Under the pieces are notes generated by a model, which did not search any database, was not told where the DNA came from, and saw nothing but the letters and a program-made list of their open reading frames with translations. A DNA stretch of 64,000 bases from Branchiostoma floridae (lineage: Eukaryota; Chordata; Leptocardii; Amphioxiformes; Branchiostomatidae). The position numbers and the translations under genes are program-made. Of this stretch, positions 43,418-55,640 are shown one piece after another. Numbering within the stretch: position 1 is the stretch's first letter; every line of letters begins with the position of its first letter. Where the stretch lies: contig NC_049985.1 of assembly GCF_000003815.2 (NCBI RefSeq), positions 811,936 through 875,935 of the forward strand. Direction: 5' to 3'.

Positions 43418-44776
43418 ACCTCCATGAAATATCATGGAGGTTATATTTTACCCCGCGTTTGTCTGTGTGTCTGTCTGTGTGTAAACAAGATAACTCAAGA
43501 ACGGCTGGGTGGATTGGTTTGATACTTGGTGTGTTGGTAGGGTGTGATGAAAGCTGGAAATGATTAGATTTTGGGCCCCCTAGCGGCTCCCCTTGGTACT
43601 GCAGCGCAACTTCCGGTTTTGCTATCTTGGTGTTCTGAACATGCTATGGTCACGATTTTTGAGTATTAGATAGCTCTTGTGCTCAGGAAGAAGTGACATA
43701 GGTTTGGGCCCCCTAGCGTCTAGTTTTGGGATAGCAGGGGCATTTTGTCAAAAACTTCTGACGAGGATAACTCAAGAAGGGAACAACGGATTTGCATGAT
43801 TTTTGGTATGTAGGTACCTTGGGCAATGTTGTACAAGATGAAATACTAATTATGCAAAATAGGAGCAAATTTGCATAATTAATGACAACATTCAATCATA
43901 GCAGTTTTTTCTATGTATCTCTTGTCTTGGACGTTATATGGTCTTGAAATTTGGGTGGTAGATAGCTTTCAGTGTCATGACAAAGTGGAGCAAGTTTCAG
44001 CCCCCTAACATTCAATTTAGGAACTGCAGGGGCATTTTTGTCAAGACATGCCAAAGAGGATAACTGCAGAAAGGATTAACGGATTGTCATCATATTAGGC
44101 ATGTGGGTACCTTAGGCAAAGATGTTCATAATGATATACATGTTATGCAAATGAGGACTTAATCTGCATAATTAATGAGGAAATTGTATAATTCCATTGT
44201 TTTCAATAACGTATCTCTTGTCTTGGACGTTATATGGTCTTGAAATTTGGGTGGTAGATAGCTTTCAGTGTCATGACAAAGTGGAGCAAGTTTCAGCACC
44301 CTAACATTCAATTTAGGAACTGCAGGGGCATTTTTGTCAAGACATGCCAAAGAGGATAACTGCAGAAAGGATTAACGGATTGTCATCATATTAGGCATGC
44401 GGGTACCTTAGGCAAAGATGTTCATAATGATATACATGTTATGCAAATTAGGACTTAATCTGCATAATTAATGAGGAAATTGTATAATTCCATTGTTTTT
44501 AATAACTGGACTTCTGATAAATGTAACACATGTTAATGATGATAGGTGGAATATAAGCAGATACTAAATATGGTAATGAGGAACTTATTTGCATAATTTA
44601 TGTAAAAATTGCAAAACCACTTTATGATTAATAATGGGAATTTTATAATTGCGACATGTGTACGATTGTCAATGATGAACAACACCATGCATAAATTATG
44701 TTAATGTCTTAGTCATTTGCGTGAAATTTACAAAAGCTCTAAATTTTCATGGAGGTATGAGGTCGCCGAACTCTAG
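43418..44776. repeat. Interspersed ~1.35-kb repeat with ACCTCCATG/CATGGAGGT ends
   Basis: Begins with the hairpin ACCTCCATGAAATATCATGGAGGT, and has CATGGAGGTATGAGGTCGCC GAACTCTAG at the right. Inside are sentence-like repeats: AAGATAACTCAAGAACGGCT GG-TGGATT, GGGCCCCCTAGCG, TGGTACTGCAGCGCAACTTCC. Within it lies a 296-bp perfect-register tandem duplication (43915-44506). Fragments occur at 11400 and 21925. No coding frame. Class unknown. Confidence 0.75.
43915..44506. repeat. 296-bp tandem duplication, ~98% identical
   Basis: GTATCTCTTGTCTTGGACGT starts copies at 43915 and 44211; differences are single bases (AGCCCC/AGCACC, ATGTGG/ATGCGG, AAATGAGG/AAATTAGG). Recent compared with the rest of the host repeat. 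Confidence 0.92.
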
Positions 44777-44928
44777 TTATAATTATAACTGTTTTGGAAG
44801 CCTATGTTAATAGTTGCAGTGAAGTGCCGATTTTTGGACTGTGAAATTTTTGTCTGTCCCCGCAAGCAAATTTCTGCCCCAGGGCAAAGGAACAGGTTCT
44901 GGAGACCGCCCTGGTCAAGCCCCCGAGT

Positions 44929-45236
44929 CTCGGGTCTGTAATGTACAGATTTACATAGAGAGAAACTGTCTCTGCAGGTTTGTAATGTACAGATTTACAT
45001 AGAGAGAAACTGTCTCTGCAGGTCTGTAATGTGCAGATTTACATAGAGAGAAACTGCCTCTGCAGGTCTGTAATGTGCAGATTTACATAGAGAGAAACTG
45101 TCTCTGCAGTGCAGATTTACATAGAGAGAAACTGTCTCTGCAGGTCTGTAATGTGCAGATTTACATAGAGAGAAACTGTCTCTGCAGTGCAGATTTACAT
45201 AGAGAGAAACTGTCTCTGCAGTGCAGATTTACATAG
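44929..45236. repeat. Minisatellite with 44-bp and 34-bp unit forms, ~7.5 copies
   Basis: Core TGCAGATTTACATAGAGAGA AACTGTCTCTGCAG is either followed by GTCTGTAATG (44 bp) or directly by the next TGCAG (34 bp). The core has self-complementary GAGAgaaactgtCTCT, and ends in CTGCAG. The last unit is cut at ACATAGATGA. Confidence 0.9.
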
Positions 45237-46379
45237 ATGAAGGGCATGATAAGGCGCTGAGCGTTCTGCTTACTGCCTTTATTTACTGCAGGGCTTAACA
45301 CGGTCACTTTCAGGAGCCACGGACATCCCTCATGCACAAGGAATAATCCTGTTAAACACAAACCTACAGAGAGATGCAGACATACATTAGCTGGTGTAGA
45401 GATGTATCAGCAAACAGTCGAGGTTTGAGCTTTCTAGGGCCACACTAGATCATTTCCTAATGTTTCTCATGTACTGTAATTATTCATGTTAATTAGTCTC
45501 ATATACTAAAACAAATATTTTCGATATCTAGGTAACAATTATATGTCTCCAGGCACAGAAGAAGTTCTGCAGATTTCTGGCAACCCCAGACAGAATTTGT
45601 TCTAACTGTACAATTGTATTAGAACAGATTTATGTTTCCCTTTAGTTTTGGTATGTGACCTCATCATGTAACATCAACAGTATCAGGAAATGTTATTGTC
45701 TTCCCAAATTGAACTTGAGGTTTTCTGGGGTTAGACCGTCAGTCTGGTATTATACTGTTCCTCAGACCTTGATCTATACTATAGTTCAGGAAGAGTTTTT
45801 AAGGTCTAAGAACCCGTAAATTGAGTTGTTCCAGCCTAAATGGCTACCTTGACACGTCATCTTAGCCTAATTTGATAGTGGAGAGTACGTAGGGATGACG
45901 CACAGGCGATTATCAGAACCCTGAACTCCTCTGTCATGTTATTAAGGCAGCTTGTCATTACGCTGATCTACTGAGTCAAGCACACAGCAAGATAAGGATG
46001 TGCTCTGAGTGCCAAAGATCTTTGTCCTTTAAGTAGAAGGCCTCTATAGTTTGATTTGTGTTGTAAAATGGCCGAGACTACGCAAGACCAAGACTGTCAT
46101 GACCACAGGTTCCTGGTTTTCTTGGCTAGACTAGCACCTTTACCTTATTTTTACACCCAGACCATAACTTATACTTCTTGAATGATTCAACAAGACTTAG
46201 TGTTTTTCTGACGTCAAAGTTCGTACTGTAAGATTAGTATACGTAAAAGTCTGTATCCAGGACCAGTCCCTCTGTCCTAGGACAGACTTTTGCTTGTTGG
46301 GATAAAGAATGTGAACTTGACATGAGATAGATGAATCTAATAGTACTCAATGTAATCTATATCTGTATTATATTTTATA
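45237..46379. other. Intron sequence, nothing recognised
   Basis: Unique AT-rich sequence; no exon. Confidence 0.4.
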
Positions 46380-46475
46380 TGACCCTGACCTCCCTCATGA
46401 CCTCAATGAAAAGCGGCCTGCTGGCCGATTTGAGCTTCTCATGAATAAATAAAGGTTCAAACAAACAAAAAAAAT
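46380..46475 (+). mobile_element. LINE 3' end
   Basis: ACCTCAATGAAAAGCGGCCT GCTGGCCGATTTGAGCTTCTCATGAATAAATAAAGGTTCAAACAAAC: a GC-rich hairpin (GCGGCCTGCTGGCCG), then an AATAAA signal and a (CAAA)-rich tail, typical of LINE 3' UTRs. No coding part recognised upstream. Confidence 0.65.
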
Positions 46476-47133
46476 GAAAATGTGTTTTGAAAGCTTAAAA
46501 TGGCAGATTTAACAACAATATTAACAGCATGGGTTTCCAAACAATTGGGGGGATGGGACAAAATGTACAATTTGAGAAAGCCCTGAATACAGGGTCTGTC
46601 TACAAGATCTATGGTTCAATCGGTGCCTGGCTGGAGGAGATTACTGTCCTGAGGAGTTCCAATATCGAACAGCCGGGCACGGGAGGAAGGGATTTCCATG
46701 GGAGGAACGTTTCACTTCAATTGGTCCCTGGAAAGTCTAAATGTCTGGCCCATCGGGTTTGGCTTAACCATCTGAATATGGCCTGCAGTCAGTAGTATCA
46801 TGTTCACTGGGAAATAAAGAATAGGTGAAATAGAATAAAAGATGAAATCAAGTGTAAACTAGTTGTTCTGCAGTTGTGAGGGAAGGGGCCCTAGGAATGT
46901 AAGAAAAAGACTTATAGTAATTTGCAGGCCATTAGATTCACAGAAGACTCTGACCCCTTACCACTGATTTGAATTCTGTATAACATGTAACGCTAGATCA
47001 ATGATCAAAAGTCAGCCACTAGTGAAGCTTCTTGTTTTGAGTTCTAATAGATCTCCGTCCGATTATATCTCAGTTGGAAAGACAAAGTCCTGGCGATTAA
47101 CAGTCATAGCTTTGTGACCACCTGTCCACACAC
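46476..47133. other. Intron sequence, nothing recognised
   Basis: Unique; the 88-codon frame at 46529-46795 has no recognisable domain and no splice context. Confidence 0.4.
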
Positions 47134-47255
47134 GTCGATAAAGGTTAGACATCCAGGTAATAAGATAAGCCAAAAAGCAGTTACTCAAGCAACTAGATAT
47201 GATTTTGGAAATGGTCAGACATTTCAGACGGCATCCACTATCTTTCGTCAGTGAC
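47134..47255 (+). repeat. Interspersed repeat, GTCGATAAAGGTTAGACAT family
   Basis: GTCGATAAAGGTTAGACATC CAGGTAATAAGATAAG...ACTCAAGCAACTAGATATGATTTTGGAAATGGTCAGACATTTCAGACGGCATCCACTATCTTTCGTCAGTGACA. Same ordered words as at 17086-17195 and 17559-17678. Confidence 0.65.
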
Positions 47256-50095
47256 ACTGAAGTAATGCTGGAGAAACTGGTCTTTCATGCCCTAACTATG
47301 AATGCAAAAGGGCTGAAGACAATTCCAATAGGAAACTAGATATTATCAGTCCCCCGGATCCAAATGTTCTTCGTGGGCAGGTTTTATTACTGAAGTGCAT
47401 TCTTTTGCATCCGTTTCTATCCTATCTGATCAATATGTCCTCCCGCAAACTGAATTCAATACAAAAGTTTGAAAGTTAAAAGGTCCAAGCAATAACAGTC
47501 CTGTAGATCTGCATTCCGGCCACAGACACAGAGTTAGAATCAATGGCGTGGTGTGCTTACAAAAGGTTTGGGGTTACTGAAAGTTGCAGTGAGGGCTTGT
47601 CGGGAATCAATGTTGGATGAGACATTTATACAAATGGTTCTGTTGATCCATTTTCATACAGCAGCGTTGGCTGGTCTGTTCAGAGCTGTCTATGGGTGCA
47701 GTTCGTGCCAAGTCTGGTAGGGGTCTCTGCTTGGCCTTATAGGGGGAGATGCTTACATTTCATGAAAGATTTTAGTACAATAGCACTATCAAGAACACAT
47801 ATTTGTACAGGTATCAATGGTAGTTTCAGACAGGATTCAGACAGGAAAAGAAAATAAGGAGGCACTACCATTGCAAGATTTCAAGGGCTTGAAATGTCTA
47901 TTTAAAATGTGCAATTTTCTAAAATTTCTTTTGGATTATAGAAAATGATATCAACAATTTGTAACATTATCATGCAGGCTAGAACGACGTTGGCTCTGTA
48001 TTAGGAATCAGGTCCTGCTGGAAGCAGAAATAGTTCATTTCAGTTCATCCTTCCGGTGATGTTATAGAAATATTTAGGGCCCTGCAAACTTCCGTAGACC
48101 AATAAGTCAGGGGAAATTATCTCCCGTGTCATCAAACAACATGAAAGGCATGGGCCAGACAATATCGTGAGTAAGCCTGGAGAGAGCCCCAGGACACAGT
48201 CAGGAGGAATGTAGGTGAATCCAGATGAATGTTAGATGTGGGAGCAACATCCATTTCTGTCAGGAGAGGTCTGCTTCTCCTTTTGTCAAGCTACAAGCTG
48301 CATCTGTTGATACGGAAATGGGTCTTCTCCAAGCTTCTTAGTTGTCGGATTTCCTGATATTATTATCAAATATGTAATTCACTTTATCTTCTCGGTACCA
48401 AACTTTCACAGTCTGAGAAAATTTAACTTGTTCTCGGAACTAAATGTTCATGGTGAAGGTTTATCAGGATAACTCTAAGGACAGTAGTACTAGATTCTGT
48501 ACAGTCAGTGATCTTGGTTATACATTACAAGCCTTAGGGTAAGACAACAATCATGCTTGTAGGAAGTGGAGGGATCAGGTTGGGTTATTGTTGAGCCTGT
48601 CCTTGGTACTAGGATGACAACCAAAAGATTCACACAGATTCCTCGATAATTGTAAACTCACTCTCTCTTTCTATCTCTCTTTGCCTCTTTCTCTCTCTCT
48701 CTCTCCTCCTCTCTCTACATGTATATAAATTGAAAAGTAATTGGAAATGTTCAGTATAAGCTGATAAAGAAATAGCTGCATCCAAGATAGTGGATTGAGT
48801 CTATAACTTGTCTTGTCCTTCGTACTGAAATGACAGGATTTGAAAGGATCTAGTCTAGAAAGATAGAGTATAACTAAGTTACTCGTATCTTGTACTTTCC
48901 TAAATAAATGAGACTAAAATGGTTGGGTATGATAGTGTATAAGTTGATTAAAAAAAAAAAGAACTTTGTAGAAACCACTGGACTGAACATACAAGCGCAA
49001 ACCTACAAGTACAAGAATAGACAAGCAAGATCTATAATGAGGTTGAGGGGAAAACTGAGGACTGGGGGAAAGTAGAATACCTCTGTATGATCAATCGTGA
49101 TGAGAGTGTTCTAACTTCCAGAAAGACAGAGCATGAGTAATTCACTGAAAAGTAATATGGCTGATTCTGACCAGACCTGTCCTTTCACTCACACACTCAC
49201 TATCCATGGTTAGATTATACTGCTGCTGGGTTCCCTGACGCAGGGGTAGGCAGCAGTCGGCCTTTGTACTGAAATAACCATCAGGGGCAATCAAGAAGAC
49301 AAGATTAAAGATTATGCATGGCTTGAAGGAGAATCAGGATCCAAACATGTCTTCGGTATTGAGCCATGACTCTGATTGATAAAAATTACCCAAATTTCAT
49401 GTTCACATCTCACCAAGTATCTTCCTTCTGTAAAATTTTAATTAAGGAAAAACAAAACATGATGAAAACTTGCAGTTGGAAGTAGAGTTCCAATACAAAT
49501 ATGTTTTTGGTTTGTTACTGAACCATGACAAGTGAGTGTATGATTGATGTTGGAGTGTTGATGGTGCACCAAGTGATTTACTCCACAATCACACCACCTT
49601 CCCTACACATTACACCACATCCATCATACAGCCTGGAGTGGTCTCAAAAAGAGCTCAGCTCCTCCCCTAGGCTGCTACAGGAAGTGCTAAGTGTATGGTT
49701 AGTTTCAGAAGGATTCTCCAAGAGCCGTACACACGCCACTATAAGACATTGCCTTGGTTTTCAGACATCTTGAAGTAAAACATTCGCAAAAGGTTGAGAT
49801 GAGGTCAAGTTGCATAAAACAATATCAAGAACTTGTAACTTAGAAGGCTAAAATTGTGTAGACTTGGTAATTGGGATCAAACCTCTGCAAGACAGGGAAG
49901 AAAGGATGCTAAACCGGATAGTGAGTGAACTGTTGAAAGAAATAGAAATTAAACTATTTGGAAATTTTGGAGATCTTTTGAATTAAAACTTTAGCATGTG
50001 GTCAAAATGAAACAGATTCTGATAGGACAGTCTGTATCTGTGCACACATGCAGTAAGTGAATGTATAGTCATAGAGTTCCAAATCTTCTTTCTTT
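47256..50095. other. Gene-free intron stretch
   Basis: Mostly unique. 48560-49520 has a loose recurrence of (CT)TTGTCCT-(C/G)TACTGAAATGACA...AAGACAAGAT phrases, probably a very old tandem repeat. A (CT)n patch lies at 48659-48715 and an A12 run at 48950. No exon recognised on either strand. Confidence 0.4.
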
Positions 50096-50145
50096 CTGGC
50101 AAATCTTTATTAGAATTGTAACAATACAATACAATATAGAGTTCC
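50096..50145 (-). mobile_element. LINE 3' end fragment, minus strand
   Basis: In reverse: ATATTGTATTGTATTGTTAC AATTCTAATAAAGATTTGCC, matching the terminus at 41890. Confidence 0.5.
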
Positions 50146-50730
50146 AAATGTAGCCATAAAAGTAAGGTAGAGTTATAATGGTCACCCTTTATTGGAGTGA
50201 GGAATGATGCCTTTCATGTAGCTGATACTAAAGCAATGGACTGAGAATATGAATCAATAAATACTCCACTTTCCTCCGAGGATGTTTTACGAAGATAAGT
50301 TCTGAAATTTATGGCAGCGTTGCGGCTTTTTGCGGCAGGTCAGGTTTCCATACAGGTTTTGAATAGTTATAAATGTCAACCCGGCATTTTACATTTTTGT
50401 GACTTTTGGTCTTTCTTCAGCTGCCCGGTTTTCATCAATGTCCGTCTTCACAAAGGAAAACTCTCCGACCATGGATCATCAGAAGTCGGATAAAAGAGCG
50501 CACAGCGGTCCTGAATGTTGCCTTCCCTGTGATGAATGTACCTGAAACCTGGCTGGTCACACATGTGGCTTGGCTACAAATGTAACCAGTGTAAAACGCT
50601 ACATGAATCCCGAGGGATTTGCCACTGTGTGGTGCAATGGTTGGTGACAGATCCAAATGTCACGGTGTCGGCTCAATGAGTAGGCAGTGCTCAATCTTTG
50701 TTAGGATGAAATGAAATTTATTTGTACTTA
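50146..50730. other. Intron sequence, nothing recognised
   Basis: Unique; short frames on both strands have no domain. Confidence 0.4.
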
Positions 50731-50737
50731 ATGCAGC

Positions 50738-50900
50738 TGTTTGTTTGTTTGTTTGTTTGTTTGTTTTATCTAACCGTGGCAGCCCCATCTCAGTGTTACA
50801 TCACTGCTTTCTGGGGGGCCCTGGAAGGTATACATACATATAATATATAACATGAATACATACATGACATGTAGCAAATCAAATATACATCGTACATGCA
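50738..50900 (-). mobile_element. LINE 3' end, minus strand, (AAAC)n tail
   Basis: In reverse: CCTTCCAGGGCCCCCCAGAA AGCAGTGATGTAACACTGAGATGGGGCTGCCACGGTTAGATAAAACAAACAAACAAAC. A GC-rich 3' UTR with a short-repeat tail; the 5' extent is unclear. Confidence 0.65.
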
Positions 50901-51229
50901 CAAAATATGACAGGCTTTAATCAATACTTACTGTCGATATCCTGGTCTGGTTGTTAAGATGTGTTAAGTTCGGGGAGAGACTAAGAGGACAGTAGGAATT
51001 TAAGAGAACAGAGTAGGGAAAAGAGAAGTTGAATCTGTCACTTCAGAATGTGTGTGCCAAGAAGCTCAGACATTTCTTGTTCATATACCAGTGCATTAGC
51101 ATCTGAGGAGCAAAAAATTGAAGCACAAGGGGCATTCCTTCATTAATGAGGTCTAGTGTTTTTTAAAAATCATTTTTAGGTTGTCACTTCATAGTGATTT
51201 ATTTGTTAGTGATCAATATCTTAATGCAA

Positions 51230-51480
51230 ATGGTGGGGAGTCACTAGGCTAGCAGACATGAGATCGAGAGGTCCCTGGTTCGATTCCTGGCAGTCCTGGA
51301 AAATCACTTTACACCACTTTCTCACCCTGCCTAGGTGTGAAAATAGGTACCTGACTTTGGTTGGGGAGGTAAAACTAAAAGGCGATGGAAGGAGAGGGTT
51401 GGGTTCCACCTTCCAATACCGTGCCTTAGACACAGTAGATTAACAACCCAATTTGTTTCTACATCCTACATACTTAAAAA
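51230..51480 (+). mobile_element. tRNA-derived SINE
   Basis: Perfect B-box GGTTCGATTCC at 51277-51287 in a tRNA-like context (GAGATCGAGAGGTCCCTGGT TCGATTCCTGGC). The A-box is degenerate (CTAGGCTAGCAG). It is followed by AAAATAGGTACCTGACTTTG GTTGGGGAGGTAAA, the conserved tail phrase of deuterostome tRNA SINEs. Not a functional tRNA gene: no cloverleaf can be closed. Confidence 0.7.
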
Positions 51481-52090
51481 GGCTTTTTTACTACCTTAAC
51501 CTTCACCTACATGTATCTTAATGCAAGGCATTAGAATCACCATCATGATCGCAGCATTGTGATATAGTTCAGTATTGACACCCTGTGAAATGTTGGATTC
51601 CGGGTTTATCAGAGCGTGTAAATGCTTGGGGAAGGTTTCTTCAGAGATAACAGAGTTAATCTCTACACTGACAAACGATATGTTTTCTGGCTGGCACACT
51701 TAGATGTAATCACTTTTGGATTGTCACCCTGCATTTCAGTCTTGCAACCTCGGGGGGATCTTTACATGCAACAGCAGCTCACGCTTTTCAACAAGATCTT
51801 TCTGGAAAGTACAGAATTTACATGGTATAGATTTTTCTGAGGTCTTCAAAAAGCTGTGGAGTTGTGCTTATGTAGATGCTTTTTTTCCCCTGGAGTCCTA
51901 CAAATGTATTTGTCTGATATGTTATTTCATCTGAGAAATATACATTGTACTATTTGTACTATTTGTGAAGTTTTGTTTGACCTTCTTCAAAGTATTATTG
52001 TAAATAAACAGAGAAACATTGAAACAGTAAAAAATTATGTTGTTTAGAAAATGTCCTTGTGCCATGGCTGTATAGGAAGTTTATTTCCAA
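51481..52090. other. Intron sequence, nothing recognised
   Basis: Unique; overlapping short frames have no domain. Confidence 0.4.
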
Positions 52091-52097
52091 ATTCAAG

Positions 52098-52240
52098 CTG
52101 GCTTGTTTGTTTGTTTGTTTATTTATTTCGATCTCCAATAAGATTTTACAATGATTATTATAAACTCTATTCTTCCTGGAGTCGTCCATCAACAAAACAC
52201 AAACAATCAAATAACATAAAGTCAACAAAAGTATAGGCAG
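52098..52240 (-). mobile_element. LINE 3' end, minus strand, (AAAC)n tail
   Basis: In reverse: CATTGTAAAATCTTATTGGA GATCGAAATAAATAAACAAACAAACAAACAAGC, like the tails at 5024 and 8926. Confidence 0.6.
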
Positions 52241-52499
52241 GATGATGCAGTTTTGAAAAAGAATTACAAGTCGGTACCATTTTACTGTGAGTTAAAGTAC
52301 AGATGTGCAGTGGCTCGAGAATTAAACCTGGAGACACCGAAGCTTACACAAAACAATTTCCCGAGTTTGTACGAGGGAGGAGACATGGTTACATGATGGA
52401 TAGCCTTGCCATCCTCCATTTTGCCTTGTCACTTCCCCCTGTTTGGGTGCCGGAGGGTGACAAGTTTTCTGGTATTAAAGTCATAAATCATCGGCAGTG

Positions 52500-52665
52500 T
52501 TTAGGTCCCTCCTGGGCAGACAGACAGGATGTAGCTATGACAGAAGCAGAAGTGTGGTGTTTAGTCCCCCCCCCCCATTTACAGATAGGATGCAGCTATG
52601 ACAGAAGTGTTTGGGTCCTTTGTGGTTTATAGACAGATAGGATGTAGCTATGACAGAAGGACTTG
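52500..52665. repeat. ~55-bp tandem repeat, 3 copies
   Basis: GGTCC-T, CAGACAGATAGGATGTAGCT ATGACAGAAG repeats at 52521, 52585 and 52631, with a C10 run between the first two. Confidence 0.7.
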
Positions 52666-53236
52666 CCTTAGTATCTCTGCCTGTTGGCTCAGATCAGCTC
52701 CTTTCCAAGACATTTTAGTTTTTACACACACTGATTCAATTCTGTGATAGAAAGAAATTCTGGACTTAAAAAGCTTAACATGGAAACTTCCTTGGCTCAC
52801 AAATTTTCAGGGAGTGGAAATATATTGAAGTTTTGTTACCCGCAGTCTGTTTTCATTTCGTCCTCTTTGCAAGATTTTATAAAACGAATAAATATACCTG
52901 AGAACCAAACAATTGAATTATTGATGCCAAATCTGCTATATGTCAGACAAGAGAGATGGAGCCCTGTGTGTGGCAGATGAATCGATCCTGCGTTGTGTGA
53001 TAAGCTGCTAGGAAAAGAACAAAAGATAAAGAAAGATCAAACTCTCTCATGTGTGGAAGTGACGTGGTACATATTTAGATTTTGAGGAATTGATTTTTCT
53101 ACATGATTGGGAATGAACTTACAATCGTTTTCCAAAGCTCCTAAAATGATTTGCAGATGCTTGCCTATCATTTTAAGACCATAGCAGGTCGTTATCGGTA
53201 AATTATGGACTGGGAATTGATCTTCGTTTGTTTTAT
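52666..53236. other. Intron sequence, nothing recognised
   Basis: Unique; no exon. Confidence 0.4.
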
Positions 53237-53660
53237 TATAATAAGAAGTTTATTTGCAAGTTCGTGCCCGAGGGCTAATTGCAAGTACATGTACATGGTA
53301 TACACATAGTGACAATGGACAGCCATAAATAATATTCTAATCTAATACTAGTGTTGGCTATTTCTAAACAGGTTGGGTTTGACTTCTTTTTTGGAAGCAG
53401 AGGGAGACGAAAAGTCCCACATTTTCTAGAATTTGTGGGTTCTGCGATTTCAAGAGAAAAGTAGCTTTCTGTTCGTCTGTCAATGTGGGGAAGTTGGGAT
53501 AATACTTTGTGACTTCTCTAAACAGAGTGATTCTTTCGGTTTCGTTGAATGAACATTTGGAAATGAAGTGTGTCTCGTCTCCCACTGCTTTAGATGTACA
53601 ATATTTACAAATTAGGCAGTTAGACTTAGAAAAGGAATGTAAGATTGCAAAATAGATTTT
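53237..53660 (-). mobile_element. 5'-truncated LINE, zinc-knuckle end of reverse transcriptase and 3' UTR
   Basis: The minus-strand frame running from about 53657 to 53364 reads ...CLICKYCTSKAVGDETHFIS KC..., the C-x2-C-(x)-H-x4-C motif (with GDETHF) found C-terminal of reverse transcriptase in many LINEs, then a charged helical tail ending SQTQPV. About 120 bases of 3' UTR follow and the element ends CCCTCGGGCACGAACTTGCA AATAAACTTCTTATTATAATAAAAC. RT catalytic parts are absent. A different lineage from the LINE at 40147. Confidence 0.8.
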
Positions 53661-54139
53661 TTTGTATTATGGTCAGGGTGATACAGTTATCAAAATAAGC
53701 TTAAATAAACTCATTGTACTATTTTTGAATAATACATTTAATATGTATTCCAGGTAGTAATAATTTGTTGGTCCTCAGGCATGCAAGTTTAACGTACATG
53801 AAGACTAAATCATCAACTCATTAATTCATTAACTCCTATAAACTGATGTGAATACTTGACTGTCTGTCATTCTAACAGGTTTCTAGCAAGGATTTAATTT
53901 TATCGTACTCAACTTGGGAATGGCATGGTAGCGAAACAACCAATCAGAAAATTGGTGTGGAAAGGGGGCCTTGGCCCTTCCACGGTGATATGTTGACAAT
54001 GTAGAGTTAAAAGATGGCACTCTGTTAACATCACATGTAAATTGAAGGATTTATTGGTCAGTTTTCAATGGCATATCATCATTTTTCATTGTTCAGACAT
54101 TGATTAGACATTGTTGAACAAGCAAATGCACCACTTCAC
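53661..54139. other. Intron sequence, nothing recognised
   Basis: Unique; no exon. Confidence 0.4.
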
Positions 54140-54142
54140 TAG

Positions 54143-54234
54143 TTAGAAATTAGCGTAGTGGCCCTTATTTTAGCGTAGTGGTCACAAATTTTAGCGTAGT
54201 GGCCCACTACGCTAAAATGCACTAGCTAGAACCC
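54143..54234. mobile_element. Short TAGCGTAGTGG-type CAGGG-element relative
   Basis: TTAGCGTAGTGG occurs three times direct and once inverted (CCACTACGCTAA). One end, read inwards on the minus strand, is AGGGTTCTAGCTAGTGCATT TTAGCG, matching the fragment at 30822. The other end is CTAGTTAGAAATTAGCG. About 92 bases, possibly internally deleted. Confidence 0.6.
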
Positions 54235-55120
54235 TTTCTAATCATACATGTATTCTGTCCCCTTGTATTTGTTTATTGGATTGATGTACATGCAGACCTG
54301 ACCCAGTTCTCGTGCATGGCACATTGTAATCAGACTGGCATCAAGGAGATTATTTGCTGCCATCATCACAGGATATCTCTGATCAACTGTCTGTCAACTT
54401 GAATCCGCATGGGCAAACTGTCAAGGATAGATATCTCATTAGCAAGACTGCATCGTGCTTCTAGTTTCCACTCGTCGGTAAGGCCACACTGACTTGATTT
54501 TATGGATGACGTCTGCGCGCCCATTGAGGTTCGCCTGTTCTCCAAGAAAAAACTGTCCAGGGCTGTAACTGGCCCCTCCCCGTGAGGGCTGGCGAATGTT
54601 TGGCAGGCTGCTATAAGCGAGATTTAATCAGGCTATATATTACATATATTAATTGATTTGTTAAACTATATTTGAAAAAAAGACATTTTACAGAAATTAA
54701 GTATTAGATTGATAGTTGATAATCTGTGTTGGTAAAAGTCAATATGAACATTTTTGAATGTCATTTCCAACACTAGAAAAAAATCAATCAAACTATCAAA
54801 TGGTTTATTGATTAAACAAGGGTCTGGCAGCCTAGGGATGAAAACATGTGTGTCTTATTGACAGAATCTCTACATCAAAAATCTTAATCCAACATTCTTA
54901 ATTAAGTTATGATGATTAAGCACAATGAAATGTGATAACACATCAAAATTAAGGCTGGTGTTGTTTTGACTGGCAAATAGATATTTGGTTTTACATGAAT
55001 CATCATCATCATGAATAGAAAGTAAAGCAATAAACAGCTCATCAGCTTTGTCATTTTGCTTTCATAGAGAATTTATTAAAACATTAACAGCACTTGACTG
55101 TTGCGGAATGTAGTGGTGGG
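54235..55120. other. Intron sequence, nothing recognised
   Basis: AT-rich, unique, apart from a short GC-rich patch at 54505-54600. No exon. Confidence 0.4.
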
Positions 55121-55640
55121 AATGATCGGTAAATTCATTTCCATTTTACATGTTTCCTCTCCGCGGCTGAAGCTTCCCCGATGCGCTGCCGGCGATGCAT
55201 TTGCCGAGGTTGCGACCCCACATTAATTATTCATCAGCTGCAGATGCAATTTGCTGGAGGAGTTTTAGCCGAGTCCGAGGAACCGACTCCCTCATTTGTG
55301 TCAGCGAGGATTCCTCCCTTCTGATTTTACCCCCGGGATAGGGGAGAAATTGCGTGTATCATCCTCAAAGCCGCGTACGTGCGCCGGTTGTCGTTGGTTA
55401 CCACCGTACGAGGCTGGATGTTTCTCCTGACGAGGACCGGATGCTGTTATCGCCAGGCGAGGTGGTTAGAATAGCGCTGCTCGACTTTGCAGGCGTCTGT
55501 CCGCCGCGCAATGAGGTAAAGATCACTCAGCCAATTTTCTGAATGGATGTTAACTAGCGGGAAGTCACTCCAGCCGCTTAACTGGAAGGTGATGTGGTTT
55601 ATTGGGTTATTTGGAGCTAGTTCAAGTAGCGGGGCCCTAA
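55121..55640. promoter_or_regulatory. GC-rich island with TAATTA/E-box cluster, candidate enhancer
   Basis: Unique, CpG-containing block in an AT-rich intron. ACATTAATTATTCATCAGCT GCAGATG (55222-55248) packs a TAATTA homeodomain site, a CAGCTG E-box and a CAGATG E-box in under 30 bases. Also GCGTACGTGCGCC and TACCACCGTACGAGG. The short frames here lack any domain or splice-bounded homology. Regulatory role is inference. Confidence 0.35.

Noticed and set aside
51230-51310. Possible functional tRNA gene
   Set aside because: B-box is perfect, but no acceptor stem or cloverleaf forms and a SINE tail follows.
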